Shown: in pieces, positions 27,901 through 36,208 of the stretch
Numbering within the stretch: the first letter of the stretch is position 1
Layout of the letters: each line of letters begins with the position of its first letter
Origin: CBDHFQ01 sp965262565
Lineage (GTDB): Bacteria; Bacteroidota; Bacteroidia; J057
Assembly (NCBI GenBank): GCA_965262565.1
Contig: CBDHFQ010000020.1
Span: forward strand, 1-64,000
Reading direction: 5' to 3'
Length of the DNA: 64,000 nt
Position numbers and translations under genes: made by a program
The notes under the pieces: model-generated
Database searches by the model: none
Told to the model about the DNA's origin: nothing
What the model saw: only the letters and a program-made list of their open reading frames with translations

Positions 27901-28186
27901 TATGCGGGTACTATACAAATTTCAAACAAAGCAGAAACATGGGTTTGAATTAACTGCTGATTTATTTAATGTGGCCAATTTCCTAGGCGACATATTTAAT
28001 ACAGAAGAGGTATGGGGACAAAGCCATAATTTTGGGAGAAGAAGAGACTTTATGCGCGTTACTGGATTTGATCAGGCTAGTCAGGCGTATCAGTACGGTG
28101 TGCAAACAGGGGCAGGTACAGAACCTATCAATGGCAATCCCTGGAGACTTCAATTAGGAATCCGTTATACATTTGGGAGCTATTAG
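24974..28186 (+). CDS. TonB-dependent outer-membrane receptor, Oar-like
   Basis: 1070 residues. A signal peptide (to about 35, FPLLSLGQ) precedes a carboxypeptidase-regulatory-like Ig domain (about 40-120, 'IKGKVLNDQGEPLEGATV'), then the plug ('LLPTEGRNFTRLVSLSP', 'ITIDGVNARNQ'). A long 22-strand-type barrel ends with 'RLQLGIRYTFGSY'. The lack of a SusD partner gene argues against a glycan Sus system; it belongs to the Oar-like group whose substrates are mostly unknown. Its position next to a phosphoesterase lipoprotein and a regulator is suggestive only. Terminator follows. Confidence 0.93.
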   Translation: MSNFNSTISRKGDGLIAICVILLMAVFFPLLSLGQATNATIKGKVLNDQGEPLEGATVQVRNEATGFQTGSITNAQGTYFFQQLPLGGPYAITVSFIGYRPVNKSGLFVTLRDEVNVNFNLLESTMEMEEVVISASDPRYRLDKLGSLTQITEQQIKLLPTEGRNFTRLVSLSPLQGGGSINLGGQRRTSTNITIDGVNARNQLTAGEIGRGPYTISQEAIREFEVSTNNYDVTQGRQGGGAINAVTKAGTNELEASAFFFHRNDALQNNEDIRGNPRTVDFSTSQYGLSIGGPLMKDKLHFYLVYERQDERIPQFIADLQTEDDENRIGITQENLNSFLDIARTQYGVSEAQQVGQFQRETEANTLFARLDWQINDKHTFTFRNNWNRWVNPFSVSDNSSIELAESFSDFQSWENSSLFSLRSTFKPRVTNEFKVQFQHAERQFLPSSQLPVSNIPRAIVFVNSELPNGRTRNLSVQIGGQRFTPETNREDQWQIANYLYLNRGDFNITLGTDNLITSLETLLSNEQNGRFFFNSLEDFANMTPNRYAREVPLQGLPIVNQTVIDLSLFAQVDVNIHPHVNAVLGVRWDATSFQDAADFNQTVFDELGLRTDNRPTDWDNIQPRVQFTWNIGGNEKDVIKLGGGFFSAQPHYYAQVNNIQNSGVLLGAIDVTGDQVPTPDFVSYRQDPSTVPGVPEGVVPFSTINAVSDDFEVPTIMKANLSYTHFFGTRAYVTVNLLGSATNNNYVYQESNLVEDPFFVTPVEGREVFVPAETITDRGLTDWTNSRISDQVGRTLVLTSDGELDQYAIIVEGSSMFGKDGYVEASYTFNQTRDNSSYNCCVANTSTFLPVEGDPRALNRGFSDNHFTHKMVINGATPSWKGLQAGVTVTGTGGTRYSLHVDDNTSVNGDFNLRNDIAYIFDPNDPATPVNIAEGYQEVLNDPDTPDNFKTYLRESFGKYAERNGGKNPFAAFVDMRVLYKFQTKQKHGFELTADLFNVANFLGDIFNTEEVWGQSHNFGRRRDFMRVTGFDQASQAYQYGVQTGAGTEPINGNPWRLQLGIRYTFGSY

Positions 28187-28242
28187 TGTAGAATAAAGGA
28201 ATTTGTAGAAAAAAAGAAAATTAAAAGGGTATTTTTTGCTAA

Positions 28243-28279
28243 AATAGGATAGCTATTTATGCTGTCCTATTCTTTTTTT
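28243..28279 (+). terminator. Intrinsic terminator after the TonB receptor gene
   Basis: Arms AATAGGATAGC (28243-28253) and GCTGTCCTATT (28261-28271) pair over 11 bp with one G-U around a 7-base loop. CTTTTTTT follows. It lies 57 bases past the receptor's stop codon. Confidence 0.85.
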
Positions 28280-28451
28280 ATTTTGTGGCCAATGGATAAA
28301 ATATACTGTAATATATAGTCATATTGAATCGTTATTTAAAAAAGCGGTATTTTTATAGATCATCCGGTATTTTGTGGAATTTGTTTTTGAGGTTTTTTTA
28401 TCTTGAATAAAGGGTAATTAAGTCTGGTTTTAGTTCAAGAATGCTCAAGCA

Positions 28452-28565
28452 ATGTACTACCTAAAGACCTTTACATCAGCCTACTTCTCCTTGCTCATAG
28501 CTAACTGTTTGACCCTATATGGCCAACATAGAGTAAGTAATCCATATTGGGAACCCCCCACATAA
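28452..28565 (+). pseudogene. 37-residue signal-peptide ORF, probable gene remnant
   Basis: The frame encodes 37 residues starting MYYLKTFTSAYFSLLIANC, with a plausible signal peptide ending '..LYGQ', and then HRVSNPYWEPPT before TAA. It looks like the first codons of an exported protein whose remainder is gone, since no continuation is visible in any frame before the next gene. It could also be a genuine small secreted peptide, or chance. Confidence 0.3.
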
Positions 28566-28611
28566 AAATTAATTAACCAAACATTTTATTAATTCTAATA
28601 ACATAAGCTTC

Positions 28612-28634
28612 CATCATTTCAAATCTAAATGATG
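28612..28634. promoter_or_regulatory. Inverted repeat upstream of the Gfo/Idh/MocA gene
   Basis: CATCATTT (28612-28619) and AAATGATG (28627-28634) are perfect 8-bp arms with a 7-base spacer, about 65 bases before the downstream start codon. It could be a repressor or activator site or a leader hairpin. No T run follows, so it is not a terminator. Confidence 0.3.
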
Positions 28635-28698
28635 AACCTAAAATAGATGAAAGATCAAGCTTTGTTCGTTTTTACCTTTGAACTTTGAGTGAAACCAT

Positions 28699-29775
28699 AT
28701 GAAACGCAAGCTAAAGCTTGGGATAATAGAAACCATACATTCTCCTGAACAGTCCATCATTGATGAAATCGTCTCTTTGCCCTCAATTGAAGTGGTCGCT
28801 ATTTGCCATAGTCACAAACCAACAGGCAAAAAAATTGTAAATCGCCATAAAATTGATGAATTGTTTAGCGACCCTCTGTCTCTATTGAAAAAATCGGAAA
28901 TCCAGTTGGTTATACTGAATGTATATCCTGCAAAAGTTAAGGAGCTCTATAAAAAAGCCCTTGAATATGATAAACATGTCCTGATTTGTGGCAGTATGGG
29001 TAAAAATGCTGCAGAGGCTCAGGATATGATAGATGTTAAATTAAACTATCCACAGATAATAGCAGAACGTCTTCCAGGATCTCCTAGTGTAAGTTATGAT
29101 GAGATGATTCTAAATCTTCTTCGGAGAAAATTAGGAAAGTTAATCCACGTAGAATTGAGGATTAATGAGGGCTCTTTCATTGATAGGAGCAGTAGTTATG
29201 CCTGGATACATGATCGTTCTTTAGCAGGAAACAATATTCACGAATTGGGTAAGTTTGTTGAACTTATGGTTAGCTGGATCGGTCCCATTTCTGAAATTTA
29301 TGCCAATGGTGAAATCATACTAACAGACAGGATTGTTAAAAAAGATCAGTTAGCGGAAGTGAGCATCCCTGATCATCTTATGATGATAGGTCAGTTTGAA
29401 CAGCACAATGCCACCTTTTCCTTATCATATTCTCAGGTGTGTGGCTTCCGAAAAGAATGTGAATGTTGGCTACATGGAGAGGAAGCGACCATTAAAGTTG
29501 ATCTTTCAAAACCTGCCATTTTTCTGGGAAAATCAGTGGAGAAGGAGTTACATCCCTTACCGATGAAGAATATCATTAATCCTAAGAAAAATATGAAGGA
29601 ATTTGTGTTGAGACACTTTATAGAAGAGCCTTCCTATCACGCAGGTACATTTAGCCATGGTTTATCTCAGATGCTTATATTAGACGCAGTCTGGGAAAGT
29701 ATGAAATCGGGAAAGCGAGTATTAATTCCCACTCCATTGACAAGTAATACCATATCTACCTATGAGTTTCAGTAA
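28699..29775 (+). CDS. Divergent Gfo/Idh/MocA-family oxidoreductase-like protein
   Basis: The 358 residues follow the Gfo/Idh/MocA layout: Rossmann half (1-120) and C-terminal alpha/beta half with 'AWIHDRSLAGNNIHELGKFVELMVSWIG', recalling the conserved His of the family's active-site region. The usual Gly-rich nucleotide motif is replaced by 'LGIIETIHSPEQ', and the EKP motif after 'KHVL' is replaced by 'ICGSMGKN'. Loss of both suggests altered cofactor use or a non-catalytic role. It is flanked by the TonB receptor and a convergent EEP-family gene. Confidence 0.72.
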   Translation: MKRKLKLGIIETIHSPEQSIIDEIVSLPSIEVVAICHSHKPTGKKIVNRHKIDELFSDPLSLLKKSEIQLVILNVYPAKVKELYKKALEYDKHVLICGSMGKNAAEAQDMIDVKLNYPQIIAERLPGSPSVSYDEMILNLLRRKLGKLIHVELRINEGSFIDRSSSYAWIHDRSLAGNNIHELGKFVELMVSWIGPISEIYANGEIILTDRIVKKDQLAEVSIPDHLMMIGQFEQHNATFSLSYSQVCGFRKECECWLHGEEATIKVDLSKPAIFLGKSVEKELHPLPMKNIINPKKNMKEFVLRHFIEEPSYHAGTFSHGLSQMLILDAVWESMKSGKRVLIPTPLTSNTISTYEFQ

Positions 29776-29783
29776 TGGGTTAA

Positions 29784-30557
29784 TTAATTTATGCTAATAT
29801 CAGCAAGTACAGCAGCATGATCACTTGCTTGCAACCCATAAGCAGGATCTATGTCGTCCATCTCTACTTTCGTTTGAGTAATCGTTGGGTAAATTCCTGC
29901 TTCATTGGGAAAGAAAAAGATAAAATCTATCGTTCTGTTTCCAATAGTGGGCTTTCTTGGGGTAGTAGAGGAGTTATTATATAACAGGCTGAAACTATCT
30001 CTGGCATTGATGGGAGGTGCTTGTAAAAATGTGCACGAAGGAGAATCAATCGTAGCATTAAAGTCTCCTGCCATCAGCGTTATCAGGCATTTCTGATCTT
30101 CCATCATCTTTTCGAATGCGCGTCTCGTTTGTTCAAGTCTTAGTTCATCCGCCTCTCTTAAATGGGTAAAATGAATGTTTGCACTACATACAGAAATCTT
30201 ATTTACGTCAATCCTGCATAATTGGGCTATTCGTTCTCCATCCCGAGGATCTTGTGGTAAGGCGATCTGCTGATGGGAAACAATAGGATATTTACTCAAG
30301 GTAGATAAGCCTGAAGTACTTATACATGCTTTTCCATGATGAAGCCGCACCTTTTCTCTGGCAGGTGTGTGAGCTAATTCCATCTTCAATTCGTCTCTTA
30401 TGGAGGCCGCAGTATCTAATCCCAAAAAAGTAGATTGAAAGGATTCTTGCAAAAAGATAATATCCGGATCCATTTTTTTAAAGGCATAGATCATGAGTTC
30501 TACCCTTCTTTCATAATTTCCACCATTCTTCCAGGTGTTGAGCGTAATAATTCTCAT
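29784..30557 (-). CDS. Endonuclease/exonuclease/phosphatase (EEP) family protein
   Basis: 257 residues with the EEP metal and catalytic motifs in order: N7 in 'ITLNTWKNGG', E38 in 'IIFLQES', 'AGDFNAT' with the Asp/Asn pair, 'RTIDFIFFF', and the terminal 'ASDHAAVLADI'. There is no signal peptide. Family members cleave phosphodiester or phosphomonoester bonds in nucleic acids, sphingolipids or inositol phosphates; short versions like this often act on small molecules or DNA. Substrate unassigned. It converges on the Gfo/Idh-like gene with an 8-bp gap. Confidence 0.85.
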   Translation of the reverse strand: MRIITLNTWKNGGNYERRVELMIYAFKKMDPDIIFLQESFQSTFLGLDTAASIRDELKMELAHTPAREKVRLHHGKACISTSGLSTLSKYPIVSHQQIALPQDPRDGERIAQLCRIDVNKISVCSANIHFTHLREADELRLEQTRRAFEKMMEDQKCLITLMAGDFNATIDSPSCTFLQAPPINARDSFSLLYNNSSTTPRKPTIGNRTIDFIFFFPNEAGIYPTITQTKVEMDDIDPAYGLQASDHAAVLADISIN

Positions 30558-30679
30558 AAATGGGATTAAATTTATTTAATGCTAACAATTAGCTAATGGA
30601 CTACGCATTAAAATGTACGATTTTTTGTAAAATTTTATTCTCTATTACTTGCAACAAGATATAAGGGTAAGCATTAAAA

Positions 30680-31453
30680 ATGAAGTTGGGCATTATTACA
30701 GATTTGCATGAAGACTGCCTTTCACTGGTGAGAGCTCTTCAATTATTTGAACAGCATAAGTGTGATGAAATTGTTTGTCTCGGAGATATTGCAGGCTTCA
30801 ACGTAAGAAATTATAAGCATCTTCATGTGAGAAATGCACATGAATGCATCCAATTAGTCCGACAATACTGTTCAACCATTATTCTCGGTAATCACGATCT
30901 CCATCATATCAAAAAATTACCTACTTACAGCAATGGATTCTCTTATCCTTCTAACTGGTACGAATTAGCTTTCGATGAAAAGAAAGAGATAGGAGAGGGA
31001 AAGGTATTTTTATATGATGATTTTGAGCTATCCCCCCTTTTAGGAAATGAAGATATTTCATTTTTACTAGAATTGCCTGAGTTAGTCGTAAAAGAAATAG
31101 ACGGAATGTCCATTTTATTTACCCATTTTGCTTATCCAGATATAACGGGTTCGAGGTCTTATTATCCTCGAACCTTAGAAGAGGGGAAAATGCATTTGTC
31201 CTATATTAAGGAACAAGGCTGTCAGCTAGGGATTACTGGACATTTTCACTATCCTGGAGTTGCCAAAGTCTCCAAAGATGTATGGGAAAAATATGGATTT
31301 GGAACCAGACTTTTATCTGAAGAAATTCAATGGATCTATGGACCATGTGTTGTCAGAGGATATAAAGCGACTGGGGAACCCTATTCAAATGGTGTGATGA
31401 TCTTGGATACAACCGAAAAAACGATTGAAGCCATTCCTCTCGGACATGGGTAA
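30680..31453 (+). CDS. Calcineurin-type metallophosphoesterase
   Basis: 257 residues with the complete binuclear metal site: D8/H10 in 'ITDLHEDC', D36 in 'CLGDIAG', N71-H72-D73 in 'LGNHD', H149 in 'LFTHFAYPD', and H188/H190 in 'GITGHFHYPG'. It is cytoplasmic (no signal). Possible substrates include cyclic nucleotides, diadenosine phosphates or phosphodiesters; the motif set does not decide. It is divergent from the EEP-family gene and 114 bp ahead of a response-regulator gene. Confidence 0.9.
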   Translation: MKLGIITDLHEDCLSLVRALQLFEQHKCDEIVCLGDIAGFNVRNYKHLHVRNAHECIQLVRQYCSTIILGNHDLHHIKKLPTYSNGFSYPSNWYELAFDEKKEIGEGKVFLYDDFELSPLLGNEDISFLLELPELVVKEIDGMSILFTHFAYPDITGSRSYYPRTLEEGKMHLSYIKEQGCQLGITGHFHYPGVAKVSKDVWEKYGFGTRLLSEEIQWIYGPCVVRGYKATGEPYSNGVMILDTTEKTIEAIPLGHG

Positions 31454-31566
31454 ATACCTGATTTTTGGGGTCTTAACAAAAAATTAACACATATTTAATT
31501 TTTTTAGTGTACTGGTTGACAAATATTTAGGTATATATATGGAGGATTCTTAGAATTTAAGCCAGT

Positions 31567-32301
31567 ATGCCTAAGCAGGAAATAGTTATAATAGATGACG
31601 AGAGAGATATACTAGATCTCTTGCACTATTATCTGAATAGAGAAGGTTTTAGTGTAAAGTGCTATGAAAGTCCCTTGCAAGCATTACAGGGTATTCACCA
31701 AGCCCCTCCTCAGTTAATTCTCTGTGATTGGATCATGGAAGAAATGGATGGCCTGGAACTATGCCGGGAAATCAAGTTAAGCCCCGAACTTAATCATATT
31801 CCTTTCGTGATGATTACTTGTCGGGACGACGAAATTGATATAGTTTCGGCCCTGGAATTGGGAGCAGAGGATTATCTCATCAAACCCTTTAGACTTCGGG
31901 AGCTTTGCACCAGAGTCAAGAAAATTATTAAACGAAATGATACGGGGAATCGGATGATGAAGGAAGCTAATGGGGTAGAGCCAAAATCGATCAATGGGAG
32001 AAATAATTTAGTGAGAAGAGGAGAACTGTTGATTGATCTGGATACCTATCAGGCTTTCCTGAAAGAAGATGCGCTGGACCTGACGTACACCGAATTTCGC
32101 TTGCTCTTACTTTTGGCTAAACGACCTGGAAAAGTGTTCAATAGATTTCAAATCATTGAAATGATGAATGGTCAGGATTATTTTGCTACCGAAAGATCTG
32201 TGGATGTACAAATTGTCGGCCTGAGAAAAAAGCTGAAACACTATCGGAAAAAGATAGAAACGGTGCGTTCAGTAGGTTACAGATTCAGTCAGACCTATTA
32301 G
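31567..32301 (+). CDS. OmpR/PhoB-type response regulator
   Basis: Receiver domain (1-120) with acidic pocket 'IIDDERD', phospho-acceptor D54 in 'LILCDWIMEEMDG', Thr in 'VMITCRDDEI' and Lys in 'DYLIKPFRLREL'. After a linker comes a winged helix (about 150-244) with 'LTYTEFRLLLLLAKRPGKVF', 'RSVDVQIVGLRKKL' and 'ETVRSVGYRF'. No kinase gene is adjacent, so it is an orphan in this window. It belongs to the group that includes PhoB, and lies 1.6 kb before the phn operon. A phosphate-starvation role is attractive but unproven. Confidence 0.93.
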   Translation: MPKQEIVIIDDERDILDLLHYYLNREGFSVKCYESPLQALQGIHQAPPQLILCDWIMEEMDGLELCREIKLSPELNHIPFVMITCRDDEIDIVSALELGAEDYLIKPFRLRELCTRVKKIIKRNDTGNRMMKEANGVEPKSINGRNNLVRRGELLIDLDTYQAFLKEDALDLTYTEFRLLLLLAKRPGKVFNRFQIIEMMNGQDYFATERSVDVQIVGLRKKLKHYRKKIETVRSVGYRFSQTY

Positions 32302-32341
32302 TGGAGTAAATAATTAGCTCATCTACAATAATCATGTTCAC

Positions 32342-33754
32342 TTACTCAGTTTCCTGCCAGGGTACCTTCCCTCCTAGCTGAATATGCCGCATTAACAGCT
32401 TATTAAGAGAATCAAGCATAAGAGGTTCTTCCTCCACCAAATTATGCTCCTCTAATGGATCTCTCTCCAAATGATACAATTCATAAGGACTAAAAGGCGT
32501 ATGTTGCAGTAACTTCCAATGTCCCATACGCACTGCATAATAGCTTCTTCCACCATATGCCAATCCTCCTTCTCTTCGGGAAAAATAAATAGGTCTTACT
32601 TCCTGTTCCGATACGTCACCTGTTAATTCGGACAGGAAACTTCTTCCTTCGATATGACTTGGAATCGGAATATCCGCTAATTCCAATAAAGTGGGAAATA
32701 GATCCATGGTGAGATGAACTTCTTCAGAAATACTTCCTGGAGGAATATGCTCTGGCCAACTAATCGCGGTAGGTACTTTTAAGCCTCCTTCATACATACT
32801 CTGCTTTCCATCTCTTAAAGGCCCATTATTAGCTTTACTGGGGAGATGTCCTCCATTATCGCTACTAAAGATGATTATAGTATGTTCATATTGACCCGTA
32901 GCTTTAAGCGCCTGAACTACCTTTCCAATGCCCGCATCCATATGTTCGATAAATGCCACTAATTTTGCTCGGGTAGAGTCGATTCCCTGTTCTCGTTCAA
33001 ATACGTTCGCCAACCAATCCTCAGGAGGTTGCACTGGAAAATGTGGAGCATTATAAGCGAGGTACAAGAAGAAGGGCCTGTCATCATCTGCCTGATCCTG
33101 AATATAATTAACCGCCCAATCTGTGAACAAATCAGTAGCATGACCCTCGGGATCTATTTCTCTCCCATTCAGACGCATATAATTAATTCCATGTCTTCTA
33201 TGCGTCCAGTAATCATCCATCATATCTCCCAGCCAGCCGTGAAAATAATCGAATCCCCTTTCTACTGGAGTGTTGGGTGAAGTTAATCCCAGATGCCACT
33301 TTCCTATAATGGCCGTATGATAAGCTGCTTGAGTTAAGTGGGTCGGAAGTAGTTGGGCTGTAAGAGCTAAATATCCCCAGCTGTTTGCTTCATTGGTACG
33401 AATCACCCCCGGCACTCCTACATAATCCTGATAACGCCCTGTTAATAAAGCTGCTCGGGTGGGAGAACATACCGGACAATTGGCATAAAACTGATCAAAC
33501 CTCATTCCACCCAACGCGATACGATCAATGTTAGGCGTCTGTAGGTCTTTGGTTCCGTAATATGAGACGTCGTGGTATCCTTGATCATCAGTAAGAATCA
33601 ATAAAATGTTGGGATACTTGTTAAAAGACTGAGAGTAAAGAGAGAGAGATTGGGAAAATGATAAAAGAATGATGATGATCAGATACCCAAAGTTGCGTGA
33701 AAAAAAGGTTAGAGAGAGAAAGAAACTACTGTTACTTCGCATATTTATGAACAT
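32342..33754 (-). CDS. Secreted sulfatase (arylsulfatase A-like)
   Basis: 470 residues. The N-terminus (hydrophobic at about 22-40, ending SLYSQ) is a signal peptide. The sulfatase core starts 'PNILLILTDDQGYHDV' (first metal Asp pair). The modification site CSPTRAALLTGR has C96, which in this family is converted to formylglycine. 'GKWHLGL', 'FSSDNGGH' and 'GHWKLL' segments follow. It removes sulfate from sulfated sugars or small esters in the periplasm. The maturating enzyme is not in the window. It is divergent from the phn operon with a 177-bp gap. Confidence 0.92.
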   Translation of the reverse strand: MFINMRSNSSFFLSLTFFSRNFGYLIIIILLSFSQSLSLYSQSFNKYPNILLILTDDQGYHDVSYYGTKDLQTPNIDRIALGGMRFDQFYANCPVCSPTRAALLTGRYQDYVGVPGVIRTNEANSWGYLALTAQLLPTHLTQAAYHTAIIGKWHLGLTSPNTPVERGFDYFHGWLGDMMDDYWTHRRHGINYMRLNGREIDPEGHATDLFTDWAVNYIQDQADDDRPFFLYLAYNAPHFPVQPPEDWLANVFEREQGIDSTRAKLVAFIEHMDAGIGKVVQALKATGQYEHTIIIFSSDNGGHLPSKANNGPLRDGKQSMYEGGLKVPTAISWPEHIPPGSISEEVHLTMDLFPTLLELADIPIPSHIEGRSFLSELTGDVSEQEVRPIYFSRREGGLAYGGRSYYAVRMGHWKLLQHTPFSPYELYHLERDPLEEHNLVEEEPLMLDSLNKLLMRHIQLGGKVPWQETE

Positions 33755-33841
33755 AAAATGGAGCTGGATAATACCTTATAATGAAATGTACTAATATTTG
33801 ATTTAGATTGCCAATGGTTCACAAATAGCTCTTTCTCTTAG

Positions 33842-33855
33842 ACGATTTTAGTCGT
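33842..33855. promoter_or_regulatory. Short inverted repeat in the sulfatase/phn divergent region
   Basis: ACGA-TTTTAG-TCGT lies 77 bases before the phnG start in the only region that can hold the phn promoter. Arms are short, and no exact TANNTTTG box or recognisable Pho box is nearby. This is a weak operator candidate only. Confidence 0.22.
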
Positions 33856-33931
33856 TTATGTGTATTTCCTTTCAAATGCTAACGTTATCATAATATTTAG
33901 CACCTATATTGAATCGTCAAATACACTAAAT

Positions 33932-34369
33932 ATGGAACAAAGAGAGATTGATTATATCTGCGTAGAATGTGAGCAGGAGAATTTGGTACAATTGATTGAG
34001 GGCTTAGAAGAAAGGTATACGATAACAATCCTGAAAGCACCAGCACTTTCTCTAACGATGATTCGAGCAGAGGATTCAGTGGAATATCAGGAATTCTATC
34101 TGGGCGAAGCTCTTACTACAGATTGTGAAGTAGGAATAGATCAAATAACCGGCTATGGCATTTGTTTAGGGGACCACCCCCAACGTGCCTACTGTATGGC
34201 TGTGATAGATGCCATCATTCAATTTGAGAAGGGGATCAATGGCGAGATTCCCGAAGAGATACAGATGTTTCTTGATCAACAAGCTGAATTAATTCAACAA
34301 AGGGAACAAAAAGAGTATAACAAGATCCTCACAACTAGGGTCGATTTTAAATTGATGGACGAGGCTTAA
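33932..34369 (+). CDS. phnG: C-P lyase subunit PhnG
   Basis: A component of the PhnGHIJ core complex, which attaches ribose triphosphate to phosphonates (with PhnI, PhnH) and prepares them for C-P bond cleavage. From the ATG at 33932 the protein is 145 residues, close to the E. coli length; the GTG 72 bases upstream would add a hydrophobic stretch not typical of PhnG. The PhnG signature 'GICLGDHPQRAYCMAVIDAI' lies at about 90-109 and 'LTMIRAEDSVEYQEFYLGEAL' region before it. First gene of the phn operon. Confidence 0.9.
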   Translation: MEQREIDYICVECEQENLVQLIEGLEERYTITILKAPALSLTMIRAEDSVEYQEFYLGEALTTDCEVGIDQITGYGICLGDHPQRAYCMAVIDAIIQFEKGINGEIPEEIQMFLDQQAELIQQREQKEYNKILTTRVDFKLMDEA

Positions 34370-34413
34370 CGGTGTGGACAAACACTAATCAACTATTTCG
34401 GAGCACCATAACT

Positions 34414-35022
34414 ATGCAAAGAGAAACTTTATACGATCCTATATTCGATAGTCAAGAAGATTTTCGCGTGTTATTAGATGCCATGTCTCAACCGGGATCA
34501 TTGAAATCGCTCACCAAAGAAGGCTTACATCCTCCTGAGGATCTTTTTATTTCCTCAGCGTTAATTGGGTTTGCATTGCTCAATAAAGACGTTCAATTTT
34601 TTCATCTTCCTCTATATAAGGATTGGCAAGCCTACTTTACTGTTAACACCAACTCCCAATGGACTGAAGCAGAAGTAGCCGATTTTATGTTCCTTCAACT
34701 CAATGATGGGCCGGAAGCTATTCGAAAAGCTAACAAAGGTGTTTGGACCTATCCGGATCAAAGTGCGAGTGTTATCATTCAGGTAGCAGCATTAGCTACA
34801 GAAGGCAAAGAAGTAGGAGTCATACTGGAAATGAAAGGCCCGGGAATTCCAGGCGTACGTCAATTAAACATATTAAAAGAAGGTCGGGCTAATGTCGAGG
34901 AGATGATTACTGCTCTTCGGGAAGTGAATGCTGAATATCCCTTGGGAGTAGATGTATTTTGGACTGATATTGCTGGAAATGTAGTAGGAATGCCCCGATC
35001 CTGTCAGTTTACATTGATATAA
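34414..35022 (+). CDS. phnH: C-P lyase subunit PhnH
   Basis: A core-complex subunit needed for forming the ribose-triphosphate phosphonate. From the ATG at 34414 (GGAG eleven bases ahead) it is 202 residues and opens 'YDPIFDSQEDFRVLLDAMS', followed by QPGSL, which matches the PhnH start. Further motifs are 'LLNKDVQFF' and the C-terminal 'PLGVDVFWTDIAGNVVGMPR', with R and T residues typical of the family. A GTG at 34372 would start it 2 bp after phnG but adds unrelated residues. Confidence 0.9.
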   Translation: MQRETLYDPIFDSQEDFRVLLDAMSQPGSLKSLTKEGLHPPEDLFISSALIGFALLNKDVQFFHLPLYKDWQAYFTVNTNSQWTEAEVADFMFLQLNDGPEAIRKANKGVWTYPDQSASVIIQVAALATEGKEVGVILEMKGPGIPGVRQLNILKEGRANVEEMITALREVNAEYPLGVDVFWTDIAGNVVGMPRSCQFTLI

Positions 35023-35083
35023 ATGGGGTAAATATTTTTGTACCAATAGGTTATACCAACTGAGCATATAAAAAGTATTAAAT

Positions 35084-36208
35084 ATGGGATACGTAGCAGT
35101 AAAAGGTGGAGAAGATGCGATCCAACATGCAAAGAGTTTAGTTGAATATTATCGGGTCAGTCGGCTTACCTCTCCTGTTGAAATAAAGCAGATTCAGGCT
35201 CAATTTAGATTGGGCTTGGATAAAATTATGGGAGAAGGGGGATTTTACGACTCGGAGTATGCTGCCATAGCTTTTAAACAGGCAGAAGGGGATGTATTAG
35301 AAGGTGCTTTTATTCTTCGTGCCTTCAGAGCCACCTTACAACGCAACTATTATTCAGAAATCATAGATACGCGAAATATGTTTGTAAAGCGCCGTATCTC
35401 TTCTTCCTTCAGAGAAATCCCCGGAGGCCAAATTTTAGGACCTACTAAAGATTACACACAGCGGCTCCTGGATCTGACTAAAGTGCAAGAAAAACTGGGA
35501 GATTTAAATACTTTTCTCAAACAATTTGAAGGGGTGGTAGAGAGTAGAATGTTAGAGCAGGTGAAATCATATGGAAAGGTGATAGATCTTCTTAGAAATG
35601 AAGGATTATTAAAGGAAGTGGGGGATGAAGGGGATAAAATAGTCAAAGATATTACAAGAGAAGCTATCAAGTTTCCCGCTCCCCGTTCAGCGAGGTTACA
35701 AATGCTGGCCAGAGCTGAGACAGGAGGATTAATGGCATTAGGATATAGTAGTATGAGAGGCTTTGGAGGAGTGCATCCGACAGTAGGAGAACTAAGATAT
35801 GGTTCTGTTGACATTCATGTATCGGATCCCACTTCCAGAAAGAGATATATAGGAAAGATTGACGTAACGGAGGCAGAGATGATTTCCAAAGTAGCAGTAA
35901 AAAAGAAGAAATCCGTTCCTTACTTCTCTATTGGCTATGGATTGTGTTTTGGACAAAATGATACTAAAGCGATTTGCATGGGAATCCTTGATCGGGCGAT
36001 GAGGAATCCGCAAGGAGGAGCTCCGGCGAATGATCAGGAATTTGTGCTATATCATACAGAGGGAATTGAGTCCATGGGTTTTACAAACCACTTAAAACTT
36101 CCTCATTATGTTACCTTTATGTCTGGCTTAGACAATTTGAGAAAAGTTATTAAGGAAGGAGCTGAAAGAAATAATGGAGCTTCCAAACAAACAGAACCTC
36201 AATTATGA
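35084..36208 (+). CDS. phnI: C-P lyase subunit PhnI
   Basis: The nucleosidase-like subunit that, with PhnG and PhnH, displaces adenine from ATP by a phosphonate. It has 374 residues, usual for PhnI. It starts 'MGYVAVKGGEDAIQHA' and has 'REIPGGQILGPT', 'YCFGQ-like LCFGQNDTKAICMGILD', and 'NHLKLPHYVTF' near the end. The two histidines in that last motif (H336, H341) align with the metal-binding pair of E. coli PhnI. It overlaps phnJ by 4 bp (ATGA), which fits an obligate complex. Confidence 0.95.
   Translation: MGYVAVKGGEDAIQHAKSLVEYYRVSRLTSPVEIKQIQAQFRLGLDKIMGEGGFYDSEYAAIAFKQAEGDVLEGAFILRAFRATLQRNYYSEIIDTRNMFVKRRISSSFREIPGGQILGPTKDYTQRLLDLTKVQEKLGDLNTFLKQFEGVVESRMLEQVKSYGKVIDLLRNEGLLKEVGDEGDKIVKDITREAIKFPAPRSARLQMLARAETGGLMALGYSSMRGFGGVHPTVGELRYGSVDIHVSDPTSRKRYIGKIDVTEAEMISKVAVKKKKSVPYFSIGYGLCFGQNDTKAICMGILDRAMRNPQGGAPANDQEFVLYHTEGIESMGFTNHLKLPHYVTFMSGLDNLRKVIKEGAERNNGASKQTEPQL

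Noticed and set aside
24974..28186. SusC-type receptor of a polysaccharide utilisation locus
   Set aside because: No SusD-like gene, glycoside hydrolase or hybrid regulator is adjacent; the sequence better fits the Oar-like group.
33860..33931. GTG-started N-terminal extension of PhnG
   Set aside because: The extension (a short hydrophobic run) is unlike PhnG, and the ATG at 33932 gives the normal length.
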